Part shown: positions 55,730 through 63,357 of the stretch, in pieces
How positions within the stretch are numbered: the stretch's first letter is position 1
Layout: each line of letters opens with the position of its first letter
Source of the DNA: an uncultured Roseburia sp.
GTDB lineage: Bacteria > Bacillota_A > Clostridia > Lachnospirales > Lachnospiraceae
Length of the DNA: 64,000 nucleotides
Reading direction: 5' to 3'
Assembly (NCBI GenBank): GCA_900753715.1
Contig: CAAEAE010000190.1
Coordinates: 16,104 to 80,103 of the forward strand
Position numbers and translations under genes: made by a program
Notes under the pieces: generated by a model
Database searches by the model: none
What the model saw: only the letters and a program-made list of their open reading frames with translations
What the model was told of the DNA's origin: nothing

Positions 55730-57550
55730 ATGTGTGGAATTATAGGTTATACAGGCAGTGAGGACGTGAAGGAGATTTTACTCGACGCACTGGAACTGTT
55801 GGAATACCGCGGATATGACAGTGCGGGAATCGGTGTCTGTGATGAGGCATCGGGAGCAACAAAGGTATATAAGTGTGCCGGACGTGTGAGCGACCTGCGT
55901 GCTATCTGTGCTTCTGAGAAAATATTGTCCCACTGCGGAATCGGTCATACCCGCTGGGCAACCCATGGCGGAGTCAATGATGTGAATGCACATCCGCATA
56001 AAGTGGGAAAAGTGACATTAGTTCACAATGGAATCATTGAAAATTACAGAGAGTTAATCGCAGACTATAATTTGCAGGAAAAATTGCAGTCTGAGACAGA
56101 CAGTGAAGTGGTAGCTGCATTACTCGACCATTTTTATACCGGTGACCCGGATGAGGCAATCAAAAAGACCGTTTCCAAATTAAAGGGAACATTTGCGCTC
56201 GTGATTTTGTTTGCAGACCAAAAAGATGTCATTTATTCTTCCAGAAATGTAAGTCCGATTGTCGCAACGCTCTGCAAGGAAGGCGCCATGTTAGCATCGG
56301 ACCTTACTGCGCTCTGCCGTTTTACAAACCGCTACTTTGTTGTACCGGAGTATCATATCTTAGAGCTTCACAAGGATAAGCTGGTGTTAAAGGATTTTGA
56401 CGGAACAGTAAAAGAGCCGGAGTTTCTCGAGGTTGACTGGGAATTAAACAGTGCCGGAAAGAATGGCTATCCGTTTTATATGGAAAAAGAAATCATGGAG
56501 CAGCCGGATGCCATTGCAAATACGATTGCAAACCGCATCAAAGGCGAAATGCCAGATTTTTCTGCGGAGAAAATCCCGGATGAACTGTTTACGGATTGTG
56601 AGCGCATCTGTGTGGTAGCTTGCGGAACTGCGATGCACGCCGGATTAGTGGCGCAGGCGCTTGTGAAATCCATTCTCCATATGCACATCGACGTAGAGAT
56701 GGCATCAGAATTTATGTATTCTGACCCGGTAATCGATGATAAGACACTTGTAATAGCTGTTTCCCAGTCCGGTGAAACGATTGATACCTTAGAGGCAGTC
56801 AAATATGCGAGACGCCGTGGAGCAAAATGCCTTTCCATTATCAATGTGAAGGGTTCTTCGATTGCAAGAGAGAGCGATTACGTGCTTTATACGAATGCTG
56901 GCCCGGAGATTGCTGTGGCAAGTACGAAAGCGTACACGACACAGCTTGCCGTCTTTTATCTGGTTGTGGCAAAAATGGCGCAGCTTCGTGGTGTGTTCGA
57001 TGTGGAGCAGACGCAGAGCTTTATCAGAGAATTGCAGCGTGTTCCGGATGTCATCAAGAAGGTGCTTGAGGACCGCCGCATGATACATGTGCTTGCAAAC
57101 AAGGTGCTTGAGGCAAAGAATTTGTTTATGATTGGAAGGGGACTTGATTATTCCATTCTGCTCGAAGGCTCTTTGAAATTAAAGGAGGTTTCCTATATTC
57201 ATTCGGAGGCTTACGCATCCGGCGAATTAAAGCATGGACCGATTGCGCTCATCACAAATGATACGCCGGTTGTGGCAGCCGTGACACAGGAAAAGCTGCT
57301 CTCAAAAGAGCTTTCCAATATCAAAGAAGTGCGTTCCCGTGGGGCATCGGTGGTACTTTTTATCAAGGAAAAGATTGCAGGCGGTCTGGAAAACGAATAC
57401 GATGTATTCAAGCTTCCGGATATGCACGATGAATTTATGGTAATGCCGGCATCGGTTGCATTGCAGCTTTTAGCATATTATGTTTCTTCCGATAAGGGAT
57501 TTGATGTAGATAAGCCAAGAAATCTGGCAAAAGTAGTAACAGTAGAATAA
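55730..57550 (+). CDS. glmS: Glutamine-fructose-6-phosphate aminotransferase (isomerising)
   Basis: A 606-residue enzyme making glucosamine-6-phosphate, the first step to peptidoglycan amino sugars. The N-terminal glutaminase domain starts with the catalytic Cys2 (MCGIIGYTG) and includes GIGHTRWATHG; two SIS sugar isomerase domains follow (VACGTAMHAGLVAQ, VSQSGETIDTLEAV, and IGRGLDYSILLEGSLKLKEV), ending with DKPRNLAKVVTVE. Controlled by the glmS ribozyme upstream. GAGGA lies six bases before the ATG. A terminator follows. Confidence 0.97.
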   Translation: MCGIIGYTGSEDVKEILLDALELLEYRGYDSAGIGVCDEASGATKVYKCAGRVSDLRAICASEKILSHCGIGHTRWATHGGVNDVNAHPHKVGKVTLVHNGIIENYRELIADYNLQEKLQSETDSEVVAALLDHFYTGDPDEAIKKTVSKLKGTFALVILFADQKDVIYSSRNVSPIVATLCKEGAMLASDLTALCRFTNRYFVVPEYHILELHKDKLVLKDFDGTVKEPEFLEVDWELNSAGKNGYPFYMEKEIMEQPDAIANTIANRIKGEMPDFSAEKIPDELFTDCERICVVACGTAMHAGLVAQALVKSILHMHIDVEMASEFMYSDPVIDDKTLVIAVSQSGETIDTLEAVKYARRRGAKCLSIINVKGSSIARESDYVLYTNAGPEIAVASTKAYTTQLAVFYLVVAKMAQLRGVFDVEQTQSFIRELQRVPDVIKKVLEDRRMIHVLANKVLEAKNLFMIGRGLDYSILLEGSLKLKEVSYIHSEAYASGELKHGPIALITNDTPVVAAVTQEKLLSKELSNIKEVRSRGASVVLFIKEKIAGGLENEYDVFKLPDMHDEFMVMPASVALQLLAYYVSSDKGFDVDKPRNLAKVVTVE

Positions 57551-57596
57551 AAGAGTCTGCTGGCACGGGAAACCGTGTGTCTGAACATATAAGAGG

Positions 57597-57635
57597 GAAT
57601 GTGTATTTGCGTGCAGAATACACATTCTTTTTTTT
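57597..57635 (+). terminator. Rho-independent terminator after glmS
   Basis: GAATGTGTATT pairs perfectly with AATACACATTC around nine bases, with eight Ts (57628-57635). Confidence 0.93.
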
Positions 57636-57673
57636 GTCGCATAGAATAAAGCGAACAAATTTTTGAGGTTGCT

Positions 57674-58471
57674 ATGTCTGAAACTAGGTATACGCAAAAC
57701 AATAATATTGACACGGGAACGCTGCGCGTTTCGGTTGTTGGAACTGCCACCAGAAATCCAATCAGAAATGCGCAGATTACCCTGTCTTATTCCGGGGAAC
57801 CAGGCAGGACACTTGAGGAGGTAAACACAGATGAATCTGGAAATTCCGAGACGCTTACGCTTGATACGCCTCCACTTGAGCTGTCCATGGAGCCCCAGGA
57901 AGAGCAGCCCTATGCCGAATATACCATTGAAGTCTCTGCAGAAGGATTTCGCCCGGTCACTATCTCAGGAATTGAACTTATGTCCGGGCAGGCGTCGCTT
58001 CAGGAAGTGCGGATGGAAGAAGAAAGGACGGTAGGCAATCCGGTTGATGATATCGTCATTCCGGCACATACGCTGTATGCGGAGTATCCGCCCAAAATTG
58101 CAGAGTCGGAGATAAAGCCGGTATCGGAGACCGGAGAAATCGTATTAAGCCGCGTGGTCATCCCGGAATTTGTCATCGTCCATGACGGCGTTCCGACAGA
58201 CCCTACGGCAAGAGATTACTACATCCGTTACCGGGATTATATTAAAAACGTAGCGTCCAGCGAGATTTATTCCACCTGGCCGGAGGACACGATACGCGCA
58301 AACGTCCTTGCAATCATGTCCTTTACGCTCAACAGAGTCTATACGGAGTGGTGCCGAGACCACCACTTATTCGTGGTACTTCACATTATATTCCATCACA
58401 TATGCCGTATCATCCCGCGGGTCAATTTTATCCTCTTCATGGGAGAAAGTAAAACCACACGACATCTGTAA
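57674..58471 (+). pseudogene. 3'-truncated peptidoglycan-related (SpoIID-like) protein gene
   Basis: A 265-codon frame starting with GAGGTTGCT before ATG 57674. Residues 15-115 form a carboxypeptidase-regulatory-like beta-sandwich (LRVSVVGTATRNPIRNAQITL). From residue 160 (IPEFVIVHDGVPTDPTARDY, IKNVASSEIYSTWPEDTI, ANVLAIMSFTLNRVYTEW) it matches a clostridial family that normally continues with the rest of a SpoIID-like domain and a peptidoglycan-binding domain. After TEW (about 58350) the frame runs into the antisense of a convergent acetyltransferase gene and the last 40 residues look like nonsense. The gene has thus lost about its 3' half. Family recall is from memory. Confidence 0.7.
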
Positions 58472-58903
58472 ATTATGGGATGCAAGATTTGCTTTGCGGC
58501 AGCAGGCACGAAATTCTGTCGCATTGCGGTGGTCAAATGCCTCCTGTACCAGTGCGTTTAAAATCTGTTTTCCATAGCCCTTTCCGGTAAAAGCAGGGCC
58601 GATTGCGATTCCGCTCTCTTCAAAAACACCGGGCTCAAGTTCTCTCATTCCGGCAAAACCGATTGCTTTTCCCGTGCGTTTTTCATAGACGAGCAGGGCA
58701 TATTTTTCCTTCTTTTCAAATTCGACCGTGCGCTCCATCCGGGAAAAGGCGTCCGCCTCTGAGGTTGTGACATTCCAGAGCATATATTTAGCACTCTCTT
58801 TGTACTGCCAGAGATTCTCATACATATCTTTCCAGTCATCCTGCACAGCCTTCTTTAACAGCAGGTCTGTAGTTTCTATTCTTACATTTTCATAACTGCA
58901 CAT
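58367..58903 (-). CDS. GNAT family acetyltransferase (RimJ-like)
   Basis: A 178-residue N-acetyltransferase of the Acetyltransf_3 type. It has IETTDLLLKKAVQDDWKDMY at the start, GIAIGPAFTGKGYGKQILNALVQEAF as the acetyl-CoA loop, and CCRKANLASHNLQMSCGF near the end. GGAGG lies seven bases before ATG 58903; in-frame codons upstream lack one. It ends inside the debris of the truncated convergent gene, so it may have come in with the rearrangement that cut that gene. The acceptor (ribosomal protein, antibiotic or small molecule) is unknown. Confidence 0.88.
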   Translation of the reverse strand: MCSYENVRIETTDLLLKKAVQDDWKDMYENLWQYKESAKYMLWNVTTSEADAFSRMERTVEFEKKEKYALLVYEKRTGKAIGFAGMRELEPGVFEESGIAIGPAFTGKGYGKQILNALVQEAFDHRNATEFRACCRKANLASHNLQMSCGFTFSHEEDKIDPRDDTAYVMEYNVKYHE

Positions 58904-58991
58904 AAAAATCCTCCAAATTCGTAAACTTTTTGCGCTATCCAAGGTTGAGAAATAACCTATTTCAGTATACAGCAGGCCGTCGTATCTGTAT

Positions 58992-59008
58992 TATAGGAAA
59001 AACCTATA
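58992..59008. promoter_or_regulatory. Palindrome TATAGG-N5-CCTATA, likely LysR-type operator
   Basis: A perfect 17-bp dyad of the form TATAG-N7-CTATA, also satisfying T-N11-A. It is centred about 66 bases upstream of the expected start of the next operon, the classical activator position for LysR-type regulators. The same outline occurs in the streptococcal MtaR methionine box (TATAGTTTnAAACTATA), which fits the sulfur-amino-acid genes downstream. A second dyad GAAAT-N5-ATTTC is at 58949-58963. Confidence 0.5.
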
Positions 59009-59030
59009 GCAGGTTCAAAGATTTAAGAAA

Positions 59031-59059
59031 TATACAATTTCACACCGTTTTGGTATGAT
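59031..59059 (+). promoter_or_regulatory. Promoter of the PLP sulfur-amino-acid operon
   Basis: TATACA (59031-59036), 17-base spacer, TATGAT (59054-59059) preceded by TGG. The weak -35 and good extended -10 suit an activator-dependent promoter. Confidence 0.6.
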
Positions 59060-59104
59060 ATGAACAGAAAAACAGAACGGAAACTTTGAAAGGCGGAAAA
59101 ATGT

Positions 59105-60286
59105 ATGGGAAGAACAATTTCAACAAAATGTATTCATTTAGAGACAGAAGAGGCGTGTAAGGAGCACTATGGATCAATCAGTTTTCCGATTTATCAGACA
59201 GCGACTTACGCACATCCGGGTGTGGGACAGAGCACCGGCTACGATTACAGCAGGTTGCAGAATCCGACCAGAGAGCAGGTCGGAAAAGTGGTAGCGTCCT
59301 TGGAAAATGGCGTGGATGCGCTTGCGTTCAGTTCAGGAATGGCGGCAATTGCTACATTAATGGAACTGTTTCGCCCGGGCGACCACATCATTGCGGATGC
59401 GGACCTCTATGGCGGAAGCATCCGGTTGTTTGACAATATTTCTGAGAAAAACGGAATTTCATTTACCAGAATTGACTTCGGAACAGAAGACCCGGAAGCG
59501 TATATCACGGAAAATACGAAGGCAATCTACTTTGAAACGCCGACAAATCCGATGATGAATGTTACGGATATTGCAAAAATGAGTGCGCTTGCTAAAAAAC
59601 ATGGGCTGCTGCTTCTCGTCGACAACACCTTTTTATCCCCGTATTTTCAGAATCCGCTCGACCTTGGTGCGGATGTGGTCATCCACAGCGGCACGAAATA
59701 TTTAGGCGGACACAACGACACGCTTGCCGGATTCCTTGTGACTGCAAGGGAGGACATCAGCGAAAAACTGCGATTTTTAATCAAAACCAGTGGTGCAGGG
59801 CTGGCACCGTTTGACAGCTGGCTGATTTTACGCGGAATCAAGACGCTTGCGGTGCGGATGGAAAAGGCACAGCAGAATGCGTTTTTGATTGCGGAGTGGC
59901 TGTTAAAGCAGGATGCCGTGACGAAAGTTATTTATCCGGGGCTGCCGACCCATCCGGGCTATGAGATTATGAAGAAACAGAGCCGCGGATTTGGCGCGAT
60001 GGTGACATTTGAGGTAAAAAGCGAGGCGTTTGCGAAATCCATTCTGGAAAAGGTACGCCTGATTCAGTTTGCAGAGAGCCTTGGCGGCGTGGAGACGTTA
60101 ATTACCTATCCGGTGACGCAGACGCATGCCGATGTGCCAAAGGATATTCTGGAGAAAAACGGAATCACGACACGGGTACTGCGTTTGTCGGTTGGCATTG
60201 AGGACGGCGCGGATTTGATTGGAGAATTTGAGGAAGTATTTCAGAAAACGGAGGAAGAACTTTCAGATGGCAGAAAAGAATCTTGA
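59105..60286 (+). CDS. Cys/Met metabolism PLP enzyme (cystathionine gamma-synthase/lyase family)
   Basis: A 393-residue fold-type I PLP enzyme of the MetB/MetC/MegL family. It shows FPIYQTATYAHPG, YDYSRLQNPTREQ, ALAFSSGMAAIATLM, YFETPTNPMMNVTDI and the PLP lysine K198 in HSGTKYLGGHND, and ends with LSVGIEDGADLIGEFEE. It could be a cystathionine gamma-synthase or gamma-lyase, or O-acetylhomoserine sulfhydrylase; the sequence alone does not settle it. AAAGGCGG lies before ATG 59105. The next gene overlaps its last 20 bases and is a likely beta-lyase, together suggesting transsulfuration. Confidence 0.88.
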   Translation: MGRTISTKCIHLETEEACKEHYGSISFPIYQTATYAHPGVGQSTGYDYSRLQNPTREQVGKVVASLENGVDALAFSSGMAAIATLMELFRPGDHIIADADLYGGSIRLFDNISEKNGISFTRIDFGTEDPEAYITENTKAIYFETPTNPMMNVTDIAKMSALAKKHGLLLLVDNTFLSPYFQNPLDLGADVVIHSGTKYLGGHNDTLAGFLVTAREDISEKLRFLIKTSGAGLAPFDSWLILRGIKTLAVRMEKAQQNAFLIAEWLLKQDAVTKVIYPGLPTHPGYEIMKKQSRGFGAMVTFEVKSEAFAKSILEKVRLIQFAESLGGVETLITYPVTQTHADVPKDILEKNGITTRVLRLSVGIEDGADLIGEFEEVFQKTEEELSDGRKES

Positions 60287-61442
60287 TTTTGATACAATTG
60301 TAGACAGAAGAAACACAGGCTCCTTAAAATATGATTTTGCGGTAGAGAGAGGGATGCCGGCGGATGTTCTGCCGCTCTGGGTGGCGGACATGGACTTTAA
60401 GACCTCTTCTTACGTGCAGGAGGCACTGCAAAAACAGGTGGAACACGGAATCTGGGGTTACAGCGAGCCGCTTGCAGGGTATTTTTCGAGTGTACAGGGC
60501 TGGATAAAGCGCCATCACGACTGGGAGGTCAAAGAGGAGTGGTTAGTAAAGACGCCCGGAATCGTATTTGCACTTGCGATGGCGGTAAGGGCGTTTACGG
60601 ATCCGGGGGACGCCGTGCTCATCCAGTCGCCGGTTTATTATCCGTTTTCGGAGGTTATCCGGGATAACGGCAGACGGGTGGTGAGCAGTGATTTGCAGTA
60701 CGGCACAGACCACCGTTACCAGATGAATTTTGAGGACTTTGAGACGAAGATAGTAGAAGAAAAAATCAAACTGTTTTTCCTCTGTAATCCGCACAACCCG
60801 GTTGGAAGAGTGTGGACGAAGGAAGAGTTAGAACGGTTGGGAGACATCTGCGCAAAGCATCAGGTGCTTGTGGTCAGCGATGAAATCCATGCAGATTTTG
60901 CATTTGTGGGAAAACATCAGGTGTTTGCCGCGGTGAAAAAAGAGTACGAGGATTTCACCATTACCTGTACCTCGCCGAGCAAGACGTTTAATTTGGCGGG
61001 ATTGCAGATATCAAATCTTTTTATCCCGGATAAGGCGCTTCGTGCGGCATTTAAAAAGGAACTCGATGCGGCGGGCTACAGCCAGTTGAATGTGATGGGA
61101 CTTGTTGCGTGCCAGGCGGCATATGAAAACGGGGAAACCTGGTATCAGGCGATGCACGCATATGTAAAAGAAAATATTGCATTTGTAAAGTCTTATGTAG
61201 AAGAGAATCTGCCGGGCGTTGAGATGGCAGAGCATGAGGGAACGTATCTTGTGTGGCTGGATTTCAGAGGACTTGGGCTTAGCACAAAGGAGCTTGAGGA
61301 CTTTATCATCAACCGTGCAAAGTTGTGGTTAGACAGCGGCAGAATCTTCGGAGACAGTGGAAAAGGTTTCCAGAGAATCAACACCGCCTGTCCGAGAAAA
61401 GTGTTACAGCAGGCATTGGAACAGATAAAAAATGCGTTATAG
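60267..61442 (+). CDS. patB: PatB/MalY family C-S lyase (cystathionine beta-lyase-like aminotransferase)
   Basis: A 391-residue fold-type I PLP enzyme. Features include DRRNTGSLKYDFAVERG, LPLWVADMDFKTS (hallmark of the MalY/PatB family), NPHNPVGRVWTKEELERL, SDEIHADFAF and the PLP lysine K239 in SPSKTFNLAGLQ. It would cleave cystathionine or cysteine conjugates to homocysteine or thiols plus pyruvate and ammonia. ATG 60267 lies within the end of the previous gene, with GGAGGAAG upstream; longer in-frame starts are not needed. Its last codons contain ATA AAA AAT, discussed under findings. Confidence 0.9.
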   Translation: MAEKNLDFDTIVDRRNTGSLKYDFAVERGMPADVLPLWVADMDFKTSSYVQEALQKQVEHGIWGYSEPLAGYFSSVQGWIKRHHDWEVKEEWLVKTPGIVFALAMAVRAFTDPGDAVLIQSPVYYPFSEVIRDNGRRVVSSDLQYGTDHRYQMNFEDFETKIVEEKIKLFFLCNPHNPVGRVWTKEELERLGDICAKHQVLVVSDEIHADFAFVGKHQVFAAVKKEYEDFTITCTSPSKTFNLAGLQISNLFIPDKALRAAFKKELDAAGYSQLNVMGLVACQAAYENGETWYQAMHAYVKENIAFVKSYVEENLPGVEMAEHEGTYLVWLDFRGLGLSTKELEDFIINRAKLWLDSGRIFGDSGKGFQRINTACPRKVLQQALEQIKNAL

Positions 61443-61768
61443 GTTCAGCCTATAACAACAATGCGAAGACCCTTTCGGGCGCAGGCAAAAAGGAGAAGGG
61501 CGGCAGTAAGCTGTTCCGCAGCTACAACGAGCGGATTTTATCAAAGGTTGATTTTGATGCACTTTGGGCAGATGACGGCGCGCGCAGAGCGTTGAGCCGC
61601 ACACCGGATGAAATGTTTTTGCGCCACCCGGAGAATGAGACCTATGAGAGTTACGCAAGTGAGATTTCCACAACCATCTGGAACAGTCCAGCCTGGGATG
61701 ACAGAAATCCGAAAAATGGTACATTATCCGTGGATGCATCCATCAACCCGTTACAGGGATTGCTGTAA
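61443..61768 (+). other. Start-less coding-like frame downstream of the PatB gene
   Basis: An open frame (frame of 61428-61768) with protein-like composition: KLFRSYNERILSKVDFDALW, RRALSRTPDEMFLRHPENE, STTIWNSPAWDDR, ending INPLQGLL. No ATG, GTG or TTG lies between the PatB stop and this sequence, and no ribosome binding site precedes it. It is reached by a -1 shift from the PatB frame. It may be a decayed gene, a frameshift extension, or a gene with an unusual start. No family is recognised. Confidence 0.45.
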
Positions 61769-61803
61769 GAAATCCTGTGGAATAAAATTTTGAAAAGTTT
61801 TAC

Positions 61804-61847
61804 GCGGCGGTTTTGCAGAAAGCCGCCGTTTTTGCATCTGCAAAAAC
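61804..61847 (+). terminator. Terminator region after the PatB unit
   Basis: CGGCGG (61805-61810) with CCGCCG (61823-61828) followed by TTTTTG; this T-run is also the arm of a second hairpin GTTTTTGCA/TGCAAAAAC (61828-61847). Confidence 0.75.
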
Positions 61848-61858
61848 GGGGCTAAGAG

Positions 61859-61887
61859 TTGACGCAGTGCGGAAATCTTTGTATAAT
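61859..61887 (+). promoter_or_regulatory. Promoter of larE
   Basis: TTGACG (61859-61864), 17-base spacer, TATAAT (61882-61887). The start codon lies about 35 bases downstream of the expected transcription start. Confidence 0.85.
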
Positions 61888-61928
61888 ATATCCTATTGAA
61901 ACAATAGGAATAGTGAGGCATCAATAAA

Positions 61929-62765
61929 ATGGAACAGACGATAGAGGTAACAGCGGAGCAGCTTGCAAAGTTAGAGCGCCTGCGGGAGTATTTAAAGGAG
62001 CTTGGCTCCGTTGCGGTGGCATTTTCAAGTGGTGTAGATTCCACATTTCTGCTGGGCGTGGCACATGAGGTGCTTGGTGACAAGGTGATTGCAGTGACAG
62101 CGGAATCCTGTTCGTTCCCGAAGCGGGAGTTAAACGAGGCAAAGGCTTTTTGTGAGGAAAAGGGAATCAAGCATTTTATCTGCCATTCGGAAGAACTTGA
62201 AATCGAGGGATTTGCGCAGAACCCGAAAAACAGATGTTATCTGTGCAAGCGGGAGCTGTTTGAAAAAATACAGAAAATTGCAGACGAGAACGGGATGGCA
62301 TCTCTTGCAGAGGGCTCGAATATGGACGACAATGGCGATTACAGACCGGGACTTGTCGCAGTGGCAGAGCTTGGGGTTAAAAGCCCGCTGCGTGCCTGTG
62401 AGCTGACCAAGGCGGATATCCGTGCCCTGTCAAAGTATCTTGGACTTCCAACCTGGGAAAAACAGTCCTTCGCCTGTCTTTCTTCCCGGTTTGTTTACGG
62501 GGAAACAATCACAGAGGAAAAGCTTGGAATGGTTGACAAGGCAGAGCAGCTTTTGCTTGATATGGGATTTCACCAGGTTCGTGTGCGGATTCACGGAATG
62601 ATGGCACGTATCGAGATTTTGCCGGATGAATTTTTAAAGCTTGTGGAAGAGGAAAAACGGACACGCATTGTGCGGGAATTCAAAAGTTACGGATTTACCT
62701 ATGTGACCATGGATTTGATGGGATACCGCATGGGAAGCATGAACGAAACATTAGATAAGAAATAG
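61929..62765 (+). CDS. larE: ATP-dependent sacrificial sulfur transferase LarE
   Basis: A 278-residue PP-loop ATPase of the LarE family, which donates a cysteine sulfur while building the nickel-pincer cofactor of lactate racemase-type enzymes. The PP-loop is AFSSGVDSTFLL, the family motif NRCYLCKRELF and EGSNMDDNGDYRPGL follow, and the sacrificial-sulfur position is Cys183 in KQSFACLSSRF. No larA, larB or larC lies nearby, so partners would be elsewhere. A consensus promoter precedes it, and an HD hydrolase gene follows after 37 bp. Confidence 0.93.
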   Translation: MEQTIEVTAEQLAKLERLREYLKELGSVAVAFSSGVDSTFLLGVAHEVLGDKVIAVTAESCSFPKRELNEAKAFCEEKGIKHFICHSEELEIEGFAQNPKNRCYLCKRELFEKIQKIADENGMASLAEGSNMDDNGDYRPGLVAVAELGVKSPLRACELTKADIRALSKYLGLPTWEKQSFACLSSRFVYGETITEEKLGMVDKAEQLLLDMGFHQVRVRIHGMMARIEILPDEFLKLVEEEKRTRIVREFKSYGFTYVTMDLMGYRMGSMNETLDKK

Positions 62766-62802
62766 AAAATCCGATGATTTTCTACAGAAAAGAGGGAAGC
62801 GT

Positions 62803-63348
62803 ATGACCAGAGAAGAAGCGTGGGAACTGCTGACAGAATATAATCAGGATGAATTTCATTTAGAGCACGCGCAGATTGTCGAGCAGACGATGAAATATTT
62901 TGCAGAGAAATTGGGCTACGGAGAGGAAAAGGAGTTCTGGGGAATCGTGGGACTGTTACACGACCTCGATTTTGAACAGTTTCCGGAGCAACACTGCATC
63001 AAGGAACAGGAAATTATGCGGGAGCGTGGTGTGGACGAGCGCATCATCCATGCGACGGCGAGCCACGGCTATGCCATCACGGTGGACATTGCACCGGAGC
63101 ATCAGATGGAAAAAGTACTCTATGCGGTGGACGAGCTGACCGGATTAATCGGTGCGGTAGCGTTAATGCGGCCGTCTAAGAGCGTGCAGGATTTGGAATT
63201 AAAATCCGTGAAGAAAAAATATAAGAGCAAGAATTTTGCGGCGGGCTGTTCAAGGGAGGTCATCGAGCGGGGAGCAGAAATGCTCGGATGGACCCTCGAT
63301 GAGCTGATTGAGCAGACAATAGAAGCCTTGCGGACATTCCGCCCATAG
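62803..63348 (+). CDS. HD/HDIG domain phosphohydrolase family protein
   Basis: A 181-residue cytoplasmic HD-domain protein. Metal ligands are in FHLEHAQIVEQTM (His), GLLHDLDFEQFPE (His-Asp) and ATASHGYAITVDI (His), with ELTGLIGAVALMRPSK and FAAGCSREVIERG after it. Such proteins are usually nucleotide or phosphate ester hydrolases; the substrate is not readable. GAGGGAAG lies before the ATG. tcdA begins nine bases after the stop, so larE, this gene and tcdA probably form one unit. Confidence 0.88.
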   Translation: MTREEAWELLTEYNQDEFHLEHAQIVEQTMKYFAEKLGYGEEKEFWGIVGLLHDLDFEQFPEQHCIKEQEIMRERGVDERIIHATASHGYAITVDIAPEHQMEKVLYAVDELTGLIGAVALMRPSKSVQDLELKSVKKKYKSKNFAAGCSREVIERGAEMLGWTLDELIEQTIEALRTFRP

Positions 63349-63357
63349 GAGAGAAAG

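Noticed and set aside
57551..61900. A genomic island with a defence or toxin-antitoxin system around the truncated gene
   Set aside because: Neighbours are metabolic PLP enzymes and a GNAT protein; no integrase, transposase, attachment repeats or typical toxin-antitoxin pair was found.
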